A DNA stretch of 64,000 nt, from the NCBI GenBank assembly GCA_020627705.1, contig JAHDGJ010000003.1, forward strand, positions 142,640 through 206,639. Direction: 5' to 3'. Shown one piece after another: positions 26,535 through 34,248 of this stretch. The notes under the pieces were generated by a model. That model was not told the DNA's origin. It did no database searches and saw only the letters and a list, made by a program, of their open reading frames with translations. This DNA is from Saprospiraceae bacterium. Lineage in GTDB: Bacteria; Bacteroidota; Bacteroidia; Chitinophagales; Saprospiraceae. The position numbers and the translations under genes are program-made. Numbering within the stretch: the first letter of the stretch is position 1; each line of letters opens with the position of its first letter.

Positions 26535-28055
26535 CTATTGAACTATACTAAAAGATATTCCAAGAAAATACCCCAATTCATAATTCTGTGATGTTGGAAT
26601 AAACCCTCCCTCGTTGGTATACATGTCACCCACTTCAAGTCCTCCTGAAAGCCTTTCCGCTTTTGCGCCCATTAGACCGGTGGTGAGCATAAATTTCTGA
26701 TTGCGGCCCAATACCAACGTTGGACCAGCAAAAAACGAGGCCGATTGAATATTGTCTCCACCAACCATGGGCAGCCCAATTCCGAAAGAAGCACCAACGG
26801 AATAATTCAAATGAGTGCGTCTTGTAAAATGAACGAAACTTGCAACTAACGGGATAAACTCATCTTTTTTATCTGCCACTAAAGTCTCCTCATTGATATA
26901 ATATCGAAATTGCTCTTCTTTAAATTTACCAAAGCACAGCCCCAAGCTTCCAGAAATTTTCCAACCACTCGTTACAGGTACCGTTTGTTTAAAAAATCTA
27001 AAAGGCACGAAGGTCCCTGTTTCATCTCTTTGCTGAACATCAACTTCTAAAACAATTTCATCTCCTTCCGCTTGAATGGGAGCAAAAGAATATTCAAATT
27101 TCCCATTGAGTAATTCTTCGTACACTTGCCTCAAATAGGTCATATCATCAACATTTGTTAAAGTAATGACATCTTCTTCAGATACATCAAATTGCATTTT
27201 TTCAAAGGAATCAATGTTTTGTTCCATGGTACCCAACAAGTCTTGGGTCGAGTTTTGAATAAATTCTAATTGATCATCATCGTCAGCTGTAATGCTACTT
27301 AACTCCAAATTCATGTTATTGAATTCACCTGAAAGTTTTACATAATCTGCTGTTGCAGATTGGTAAGATTCGATATTGCTTTTCAATTCGTTCACAGCTT
27401 TTGACTTGTCCACCAAATCTTCAATTTCTATATCCTCATCTTCTCGTTTTGCAAATGCATGCCTAATTTCAGTCAATAACATTGCCTTGATTCGAGAAGG
27501 CTTAATCATTGTATTGTTGGTCAACGTTTGTACATCTCTTAAAGCTACTTTCTTGCTTTCTTCTGCTTGCTTAAACAATTTGATCTTCTCATAAGACTTA
27601 TTTAATCTTTCTTCGACCTGTGCTAGTTCTTGAGTTAAGCTCTTGTAATTGGACTTTATCGTGCGTACTTTCTTTTCGCTCACACCTCTCGATCCTGGGA
27701 TCCCAGAGAAAATACTTCCCATTTCTCCCCCAGCACCAAACCCGCCAAGCAAGCCAGAAATACCACCTAAAAAACCCGACGACCCTCCATCCATAGAAAC
27801 CGAACCCATGGCTGTGGTTCCTTGCGAGTAATTTATATTTTGAACTTGGATATTTGCTCTGCTGATGTATGGATTAAATTCTTTGAGCACCACTTTCAGG
27901 TTCTGGCCACTTTCTATTCTTGGTGTAGTAATCTCTTTTCCATTCTTAAAATATTTCACCTCGTTTTCGAAAAGATCATATTCTAGAATCAATCCCGTTT
28001 GACCAGATGCTGTGAAACAAAGTAGAAGCGCTACTAGTAAGAAAGTTGGTTTCAT
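26535..28055 (-). CDS. Secreted glycine-rich/coiled-coil protein with beta-rich C-terminus (unknown)
   Basis: A 506-residue exported protein of no family I recognise. Order: signal peptide (to about 18), a small beta domain (20-80), a glycine-rich hydrophobic stretch (about 88-122, GFLGGISGLLGGFGAGG inside it), a basic turn GSRGVSEKKVR, long coiled-coil helices (about 130-310), and a beta-rich C-terminal part (330-506) that ends in hydrophobic alternation (LGYFLGISFSIVQ) like an outer membrane barrel. It heads the CHASE2-lipoprotein-caspase operon. The glycine-rich stretch could insert in a membrane; Arg/Lys sites follow it directly, which suits an orthocaspase. Both points are speculative. 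Confidence 0.6.
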   Translation of the reverse strand: MKPTFLLVALLLCFTASGQTGLILEYDLFENEVKYFKNGKEITTPRIESGQNLKVVLKEFNPYISRANIQVQNINYSQGTTAMGSVSMDGGSSGFLGGISGLLGGFGAGGEMGSIFSGIPGSRGVSEKKVRTIKSNYKSLTQELAQVEERLNKSYEKIKLFKQAEESKKVALRDVQTLTNNTMIKPSRIKAMLLTEIRHAFAKREDEDIEIEDLVDKSKAVNELKSNIESYQSATADYVKLSGEFNNMNLELSSITADDDDQLEFIQNSTQDLLGTMEQNIDSFEKMQFDVSEEDVITLTNVDDMTYLRQVYEELLNGKFEYSFAPIQAEGDEIVLEVDVQQRDETGTFVPFRFFKQTVPVTSGWKISGSLGLCFGKFKEEQFRYYINEETLVADKKDEFIPLVASFVHFTRRTHLNYSVGASFGIGLPMVGGDNIQSASFFAGPTLVLGRNQKFMLTTGLMGAKAERLSGGLEVGDMYTNEGGFIPTSQNYELGYFLGISFSIVQ

Positions 28056-28069
28056 GATTATGGTTTTTT

Positions 28070-28099
28070 TAAAAGTACAGAAGTTTATTAGTTTTCAAA
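28070..28099 (-). promoter_or_regulatory. Putative promoter of the CHASE2-caspase operon
   Basis: On the minus strand TTTG (28096-28099) and TACTTTTA (28070-28077) are 18 bases apart, close to the Bacteroidota pattern TTTG-N19-TAnnTTTG. It lies in the 134-bp region shared with the divergent sigma factor gene, which suggests joint control. Confidence 0.5.
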
Positions 28100-28189
28100 A
28101 CACTATTTATTAATAACCAATACAACAAATCCTGTTACCTAATTAAATAGCTCGTAAATAATTTTATAATTTGCAGCAACTCAACTTCT

Positions 28190-28771
28190 GTGAACCATAC
28201 AACATTAATTGACAATCTTCTTATGGGAGGTGCACTACATGATAAAGCACTTTCTAGTTTATATAGCGACCAAGACTTAAAACAAAAGCTTTTTGGTTTA
28301 TTCAAAAGCAAAGGACTTGGCAAGAACGTCAGTGAAACACTTTGGACTGACCTTGTCATTCAATTTGGCTATTTGGTCAAAGAAGGAAAATATAAAGAAG
28401 AAGGGAAATTGGCGGCATATCTCAAAAATCTTGGTCATTACTTAGTGCTAAATCATTTCAGAAGTGAGAGAAAAAACACATTGGATTTAAATGCAGAGCC
28501 ACTAGAAATTATTCAAGAATTCGAAGCATTACCAATTTTTAAAAAAGAACTAAAATCTCTATTGTCCGATCAACTCAATAAGCTTGGTGAAACATGCAAG
28601 AAAATATTATTGCTTTGGGCAGCTAAATATTCGATGCAAGAAATTCAAAGCCAATTAGGTATAGTTAGCCCTGAAGCAACGCGCAAGAGGAAACATTCTT
28701 GCTATAAAAAGTTATTGAGTAATATAGAATCTAATCCAAGTATCAAAAAAGAATTAATGCAATACCTTTAA
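28190..28771 (+). CDS. ECF-like RNA polymerase sigma factor
   Basis: A 193-residue sigma-70-type protein. Region 2 spans about 30-95 with LNHFRSERK as its promoter-melting end, and region 4 spans about 125-180, with a helix-turn-helix (YSMQEIQSQLGIVSPEATRKRK). The start is GTG at 28190 (the next ATG, 28223, would remove eleven residues). Two bases separate it from a single-pass membrane gene that could be its anti-sigma partner. It is divergent from the CHASE2-caspase operon, the natural candidate target. Confidence 0.78.
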   Translation: MNHTTLIDNLLMGGALHDKALSSLYSDQDLKQKLFGLFKSKGLGKNVSETLWTDLVIQFGYLVKEGKYKEEGKLAAYLKNLGHYLVLNHFRSERKNTLDLNAEPLEIIQEFEALPIFKKELKSLLSDQLNKLGETCKKILLLWAAKYSMQEIQSQLGIVSPEATRKRKHSCYKKLLSNIESNPSIKKELMQYL

Positions 28772-28773
28772 AT

Positions 28774-29319
28774 ATGTCAGAAGATTGGGAAAAAAATATT
28801 GAAAAATTCCTTTATGAAGAACATGCTAAAGGCGTCTTGCGTTCTGATTCAAGTCAGTCAAATAACAAAAGAATTATTCTAGCCATTGCCGCAAGTTTAA
28901 TCATTGTTTGTGCATTTCTTTTTTTATTTCAAACGGACAACCGAGCAGAATTTATAAGCTCAAATTATGAATTCCCAGAAATACATTCTTCTAGAGCTGC
29001 GATGAGTGTATGGTCTAGCAAACTAAAAATTGCACAAAAAGATGGGTGGTCATCTGAAGATTTAAGCTTGTTTTCTGGAAGATTAAATGAGGAACAAAAA
29101 TATTATTATGCTCATGTGCTTTTTGCTCTAGATTCTTTGGATGCGGCCGACAATATTATTCGTACTACTTCTTGGAAAAACAATTTCTTCGAATCTGATG
29201 TGCGGTGGTTAAGTTTTTTAGGTTCGCTTAAAAAAAATGATTCAAAGGACGTTCTTAAGGAAAAGTTTCAATTTCTTGACCAAAAACATCAAACTCTTGC
29301 TCACCCTTGGATTGATTAA
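28774..29319 (+). CDS. Single-pass membrane protein, candidate anti-sigma factor
   Basis: A 181-residue protein with a short cytoplasmic N-terminus (about 32 residues), one membrane helix (about 33-53, IILAIAASLIIVCAFLFLF) and a periplasmic helical part of about 125 residues. I find no zinc-binding anti-sigma motif, so the call rests on layout: two bases after the sigma gene, same direction, one-pass topology. The periplasmic part (YYYAHVLFALDSLDAADNII) has TPR-like helices. Confidence 0.6.
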   Translation: MSEDWEKNIEKFLYEEHAKGVLRSDSSQSNNKRIILAIAASLIIVCAFLFLFQTDNRAEFISSNYEFPEIHSSRAAMSVWSSKLKIAQKDGWSSEDLSLFSGRLNEEQKYYYAHVLFALDSLDAADNIIRTTSWKNNFFESDVRWLSFLGSLKKNDSKDVLKEKFQFLDQKHQTLAHPWID

Positions 29320-29330
29320 TTAACTCAAGA

Positions 29331-31202
29331 TTATTCTCTTTTCAAGATTACCCATTGTCTAATTTTTTCATTTTCGACAAAGTAAAGCAACCCATGGTGA
29401 GGAAATTCTTTTCTATCGGTATAGCCGTAAATATTCCCTTTAGGAAGTTCAAAAATTCTATTTGGAGCTCCTTGCTTTTCAACAAGTGAGGCAGCCGAAT
29501 CACCATTGGTCACGTCGAAAACTGGCATCAATCCGCTATCTTCTTTAACCGCTAATAGATTGATGGTTTCTAATATCTCGGAACCTTCTTTCTCAACCAA
29601 CCATTGATAAGCCGTGCAATTTTCGTTTTCAAAAACACGAACAGAAGTAATGATAGGAAACAAGGACTCTGGGTTTTTTGTAAACACCGCTTTGTTTATT
29701 TGATAATCCTTTTGAATGTCTTCAAAAAATTGATCAATATTTTTTTCATCCCATAACAATTGGTTGAATTCCTCCTTCTCTTTATGTGCAGTACTGGTTC
29801 CAATGATTTGCTCCTCTACTTCATCGAATAAAATCCCATCTGGAGGCATTATCATTTGCGCCATCCTCTCTCCATTTATCACTTCTTTATTTATAAAAGT
29901 TATGAACCTATTAGGGAAAAGCGATTCTGCCTCTTCGATGTTGATCTTTGCCTTCGCTTCATCATTAGCTTCAAAATGCAAGGCTGCCAACACATTATAA
30001 GCATCAGATAATGCTTTTTTATTCTTTGAAGTATCCTGAATCAACAGTTGCTTTGCAGAGGTAGCTGAAGCTATACCGTGATAGAGATAATCCTTATTCG
30101 TTTCATCAAAATCAAAGTCTTGTTGTACTCTGTGCGCAACATAATAGGTTATCGCTCGATTTAAATAAGCTATATGATACTCTGGGTTTAGTTGAATGGC
30201 TTTGTTAAAGTGCTCTAAGGACTTTTTGCACGTTTTGATATTTTCCAAATAGGTCAAGAATCTCTGCCGCTCCATTTGTTTCATTCGTTCCATCATTTCT
30301 GGATCATCCGTAAAAACAATCGTGCCTTCAGTCGGTAACTTAAATTCAAAAACGAGTGGAAATTTATAAGGTATATCGATCTCACTATTATTGACAAAAT
30401 CCATAATCAACGAGGCACCTATATTATTATGAAGCAAGGGGCTATCAAAATGATTCAAAACATACTCGTATCCTGATTGGGCAATCTCTTTTTCATCAAC
30501 GAGTAAAGCCATATTGGAAGCTTCAAAAACTTTAACTAAGGTGTCCAACTCTCTCACCGCTTTTCTTACGATATCTTTTCGCTCTTCTAATGAAGCATAA
30601 TTACCTCCCTCTTTTTTTAAATTAAACTTTGCATATAATCGATCCAAGCAGTTTGCACCTGCTTCCAAAGATTCATATCCCGCCAAATAACTCATAAATC
30701 CAGCTTCTATATCCGCTTCAACTTCGTTGTGTTTTATCTCATAACGATTCATGATTTCATCAAAATCTTCTTCATTCGCATCATGTGCTAACTCTGAAGT
30801 TCCAACGGCTTTTAAAAGCTCCATTTTACGGTCTGCCTTATCCTCTTCAATGTATCGATGTCTGACTAAATGCTCCTTGGTAAAGTGAGCTAATTCGTGC
30901 GCCAAAATAAAGGCCAAAGCGTTATCTGCTTCCTTTCCCATCTTCATACATTCATCGTAAGTGGGTTCATCCATAAAAATATTTGAACCCGTAATCATGG
31001 CAATAGAGAAATTTTGATTAGGCAATCGTCTGACCAGATGAAAAAAGGGAGGACCATCAGGTAGAAGCGCCTTAGTGGCTTTTAGTTTGTTGAAAATGCG
31101 AAGGCAATGTTCGCTCTTTGACTCTTCAGGTAGCTTGATAACATTTGATAGCGATATGTTACTAATAAGAAAGCAAAAGAGAAGTAATATATTTTTTAAC
31201 AT
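29331..31202 (-). CDS. Exported M48-like metallopeptidase with TPR-like region
   Basis: A 623-residue protein counted from ATG 31202, which gives a clean signal peptide (LLLFCFLISNISLS); an upstream start would extend into the divergent gene. The zinc motif is H102ELAH106 in AFILAHELAHF, with a third-ligand region NEVEADIEAG, as in M48 peptidases. The middle (about 310-450) holds TPR-like helices (HFNKAIQLNPEYHIAYLNRA). The C-terminal ~110 residues resemble those of the second M48-like protein at 34249-36045 (shared pattern lpxGxxxxY...G..Y/F). It is divergent from the caspase-TPR gene with only 61 bp between. Confidence 0.78.
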   Translation of the reverse strand: MLKNILLLFCFLISNISLSNVIKLPEESKSEHCLRIFNKLKATKALLPDGPPFFHLVRRLPNQNFSIAMITGSNIFMDEPTYDECMKMGKEADNALAFILAHELAHFTKEHLVRHRYIEEDKADRKMELLKAVGTSELAHDANEEDFDEIMNRYEIKHNEVEADIEAGFMSYLAGYESLEAGANCLDRLYAKFNLKKEGGNYASLEERKDIVRKAVRELDTLVKVFEASNMALLVDEKEIAQSGYEYVLNHFDSPLLHNNIGASLIMDFVNNSEIDIPYKFPLVFEFKLPTEGTIVFTDDPEMMERMKQMERQRFLTYLENIKTCKKSLEHFNKAIQLNPEYHIAYLNRAITYYVAHRVQQDFDFDETNKDYLYHGIASATSAKQLLIQDTSKNKKALSDAYNVLAALHFEANDEAKAKINIEEAESLFPNRFITFINKEVINGERMAQMIMPPDGILFDEVEEQIIGTSTAHKEKEEFNQLLWDEKNIDQFFEDIQKDYQINKAVFTKNPESLFPIITSVRVFENENCTAYQWLVEKEGSEILETINLLAVKEDSGLMPVFDVTNGDSAASLVEKQGAPNRIFELPKGNIYGYTDRKEFPHHGLLYFVENEKIRQWVILKRE

Positions 31203-31263
31203 TGGTGTGGAAATTGTCGTTATTTGAAAAGATACGAAACTTCTTTGTACCCATAAAAACTTC

Positions 31264-33540
31264 ATGAAACCAATCAACTTCCTTTTATTTGTTTTCTTTC
31301 TCACAGCCTATCATGGTATTGGACAAGAAATAAATACCAAAGGAAGTCAATCACTCAAACCAAAAAGGTCGCTCAAAAAAGAAAAAACCAGAGCAGTAGT
31401 TATTGGAGTGTCAGATTACCTTGATGAGCAAATACCCGATTTAGAATTTGCTCATAAGGATGCTCAGGCCTTCGCCGATTATTTACAATCACCTGCAGGA
31501 GGTTCGTTATCCTCACAAAATCTCAAAATATTATTAAATGAAACAGCCACCGGTGGAAATGTACATGCTGCACTGGATTGGTTGAAGCTTGAATCCAAAA
31601 AAGGAGATAAGTGTTTTATTTATTTTTCTGGCCATGGAGATGTTGAAACTTTGTTTGAAAATGAACCGGGTCATTTTTTGGTGCATGATTCACCGAGCGA
31701 AACGTATCAAATAAATTCTTTACGTGTGGAAGACCTTCAAACAATTGTGAAGCAGCTTACAAATGAAGTCGAAGCTAAAGTCATCGTAATCACAGATGCA
31801 TGTAGATCTGGAAAACTTGCCGGATCCGCCATTAGTGGTGCACAAGCTACTGCGGCGGCTTTTTTAAATCAATTTTCCAATGAGGTGAAAATCATGTCTT
31901 GTCAGGCAGATGAATTTTCTTACGAAGGAGAACAATGGGGAGGAGGAAGAGGAATGTTTAGTTATCATTTGATCAAAGGACTAAAAGGATTGGCGGACAG
32001 AAACGAAAACGACCAAGTAAATTCGATGGAGCTCCAGCGTCATCTTGAAGATAATTTTGAATTAGATCTAATGGATGCCCGACAAACTCCTGTCTTTGTC
32101 GGAGATCGAAGAGCAGTACTTGCACATATTCACAAAGAGAGTCTAAAGGCTATAGAGGAGCAAGAGTCCGAACAAAAATTGGATTCAGATGCTGCGCTAA
32201 TGGATCAATTTTATACTGCATTGAAATCAAATAATCTTATTGAGGATGAGCAAAACTCCGCATTGTATTTTTTAAATCTTTTGGAAACTAAAAATTCGGA
32301 CCCAGCGAGAATTGCCATTGCTAAAGGAGATCTAATTGCAGGTTTGCAAAACGATGCACACCAAGCCATCAATAAATATTTGTCTTTAGATCCCGAAGAG
32401 GTAAAACGAAGATGGAATGAAGATGGTTCTCAATATTTCAAATATGCAATGTACTTAGAAAAGGCTGCCGAATTATTGGGTGAATTTCATTACATCTATC
32501 CTCAAATAAAAGCCAAAGCCATCTATTTTGATGTAGTTGCACAACGTATTGATCTTTTTAGATCTAAAGCGAAACCAGAAAACTATGAAAAACTGATCAA
32601 GCGACTTGAACAAGCATTGGTTTATCAACCTCGTTCTCCATTCATTAATAATGAGATGGGCGTACTGTTTACGTATTTAAAAAAATACGACCAAGCGCTC
32701 AATCAATTCAACATAGCATTAGAAATAAGTCCTACTTGGGCATTACCTTACAACAACATTGGCAGTGTTTATTATTCTAAATATCAAATTGACACCTCGA
32801 TAGAATGGTTTCAAAAATGCATAGAGCTGAATCCTGAATTTTCTGAAGTTTATTCAAATCTATATTATTCATTTATGGATAAAGGTGATTTTAAAAATGC
32901 CGAGAAAAGCGTTAGAAAACTTCTCTCATTTTATCCAAATCATCCTAATTACTCTAACGATTTAAGTTTTGCACTTATCCAACAAAAAAATTGGGAAGAG
33001 GCAATAGAGATCTTAGACCAAAACATCATTAGCTATCCAAAAAATGAACTTTCCTATTTAAATAAAGCGTATGCTTATGAATTACAAGAAAAAAATAAAA
33101 AAGCCTTAAGTGTTTTGAATGAGGTTTTAATCGTTAATCCAAATAATGTTTATGCACTTAGAAACAAAGGAAGAGTATGTTCAAAACTTAGCGATTACAC
33201 ATCTTCGATTAAAGAACTTTTGAAAGCTATAGAAATTGATCCTAAAAGCAATGCCCGAATAGAACTAGCGAAGAGTTATTTACACACAAACAGAATTAGA
33301 GAAGCAAAAGAAGAATTGGACTACTATTTAGATAATATAAACGCCAAAAGTCACGATGCACTATTTCTTTTAGCTTGTGTAGCCGCTCTACAAGACAACT
33401 TTGAAGCCTTTGATCGAAATTTAAGTCTGGCAATAGACAATGGATTTAAAAATAAAATACCAATGGAAGAAAGCACCTTTCTTTCTTCCATTCGTACGAA
33501 AGAAGTGTATAAAAAACATCTTGCAAGGCTGAATAAATAG
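31264..33540 (+). CDS. Exported caspase-like peptidase with TPR repeats
   Basis: A 758-residue protein: signal peptide (cleaved near GIGQ), basic linker, caspase p20-like domain (about 42-270) with His124 in FSGHGD and Cys180 in TDACRSG, a linker, then several TPR units (about 440-740; for example ALNQFNIALEISPTWALPYNNIG and SVYYSKYQIDTSIEWFQKC, separate stretches). Both catalytic residues are intact. TPRs suggest binding of partners in the periplasm. It differs from the operon caspase in lacking DUF4384 and the DEAIVPYD motif. Divergent from the exported M48 gene and convergent with the 223-residue gene. Confidence 0.87.
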   Translation: MKPINFLLFVFFLTAYHGIGQEINTKGSQSLKPKRSLKKEKTRAVVIGVSDYLDEQIPDLEFAHKDAQAFADYLQSPAGGSLSSQNLKILLNETATGGNVHAALDWLKLESKKGDKCFIYFSGHGDVETLFENEPGHFLVHDSPSETYQINSLRVEDLQTIVKQLTNEVEAKVIVITDACRSGKLAGSAISGAQATAAAFLNQFSNEVKIMSCQADEFSYEGEQWGGGRGMFSYHLIKGLKGLADRNENDQVNSMELQRHLEDNFELDLMDARQTPVFVGDRRAVLAHIHKESLKAIEEQESEQKLDSDAALMDQFYTALKSNNLIEDEQNSALYFLNLLETKNSDPARIAIAKGDLIAGLQNDAHQAINKYLSLDPEEVKRRWNEDGSQYFKYAMYLEKAAELLGEFHYIYPQIKAKAIYFDVVAQRIDLFRSKAKPENYEKLIKRLEQALVYQPRSPFINNEMGVLFTYLKKYDQALNQFNIALEISPTWALPYNNIGSVYYSKYQIDTSIEWFQKCIELNPEFSEVYSNLYYSFMDKGDFKNAEKSVRKLLSFYPNHPNYSNDLSFALIQQKNWEEAIEILDQNIISYPKNELSYLNKAYAYELQEKNKKALSVLNEVLIVNPNNVYALRNKGRVCSKLSDYTSSIKELLKAIEIDPKSNARIELAKSYLHTNRIREAKEELDYYLDNINAKSHDALFLLACVAALQDNFEAFDRNLSLAIDNGFKNKIPMEESTFLSSIRTKEVYKKHLARLNK

Positions 33541-33553
33541 GTCTACTTAGAAA

Positions 33554-34225
33554 TTACTTATCCATTTTACAAACACAATCTATTTTGGCTTTTTCACGTA
33601 TTCTATCTCTCAATTCTCGCATTTCTTGAGCATCATTTTCGTCTTCTACGTAAATCATAACTCTATTCATTGCTTCATAATAAAACTGCGAACTAAATAA
33701 TACGCTTGCTTCCATGCTACTTTGGTTACTAGCACCTTGAGTATAATAGTGGTCTTGCATTTTTAAAGGATTCAATACTGTATTTACGTCCTCTTGACTT
33801 GTAATAGTAAAGATTGCTTTAATTGAAAAAAGATTTGCTGGCAAACTCTTAACCTGTACAGAGTACGTCATTCCCACTTCCATATTCAATTGATCCATTG
33901 GAATTACATAACTCTTATCTCTTGTGTATTCTACATGGACTAGAGATCCAATGTCTTCGTTTTTCACTATAACTAAATAAGGAGAAATTTCCGAAGCTTT
34001 CTTCGGCAACCATCTTAGTAGACTTGGTTGAGCCAACATTTTGGCATCTTCATTTCCAGACCAATCAATGTTGATTCCAATGGGAACCTGTCCGCTACCC
34101 GCTCCTACTCCAGATCGATCTCCACTTGATCCTTGAGCAAAAGATTCATTGAAACAAAAAAGAAGGCCACCAAGAAACAATAGGCAATAGCATACCTTAT
34201 TGCTACAAATATTTAATGATTTCAT
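33554..34225 (-). CDS. Secreted protein of unknown function next to the M48-like gene
   Basis: A 223-residue protein with a signal peptide ending ESFAQ, a Gly/Ser-rich start (GSSGDRSGVGAGSGQ), then a compact beta-rich domain (about 50-150) and a basic/acidic C-terminal helix (EDENDAQEMRELRDRIREK) closing with CVCKMDK. I do not recognise it. It lies 23 bp after the M48-like gene on the same strand and is probably cotranscribed. Confidence 0.6.
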   Translation of the reverse strand: MKSLNICSNKVCYCLLFLGGLLFCFNESFAQGSSGDRSGVGAGSGQVPIGINIDWSGNEDAKMLAQPSLLRWLPKKASEISPYLVIVKNEDIGSLVHVEYTRDKSYVIPMDQLNMEVGMTYSVQVKSLPANLFSIKAIFTITSQEDVNTVLNPLKMQDHYYTQGASNQSSMEASVLFSSQFYYEAMNRVMIYVEDENDAQEMRELRDRIREKAKIDCVCKMDK

Positions 34226-34248
34226 AATTAATATTGGTTTTAAGTTGT

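Noticed and set aside
26535..28055. Bacterial gasdermin next to a caspase
   Set aside because: No gasdermin-like N-terminal domain is recognisable and the protein is exported; the resemblance is only in genomic layout.
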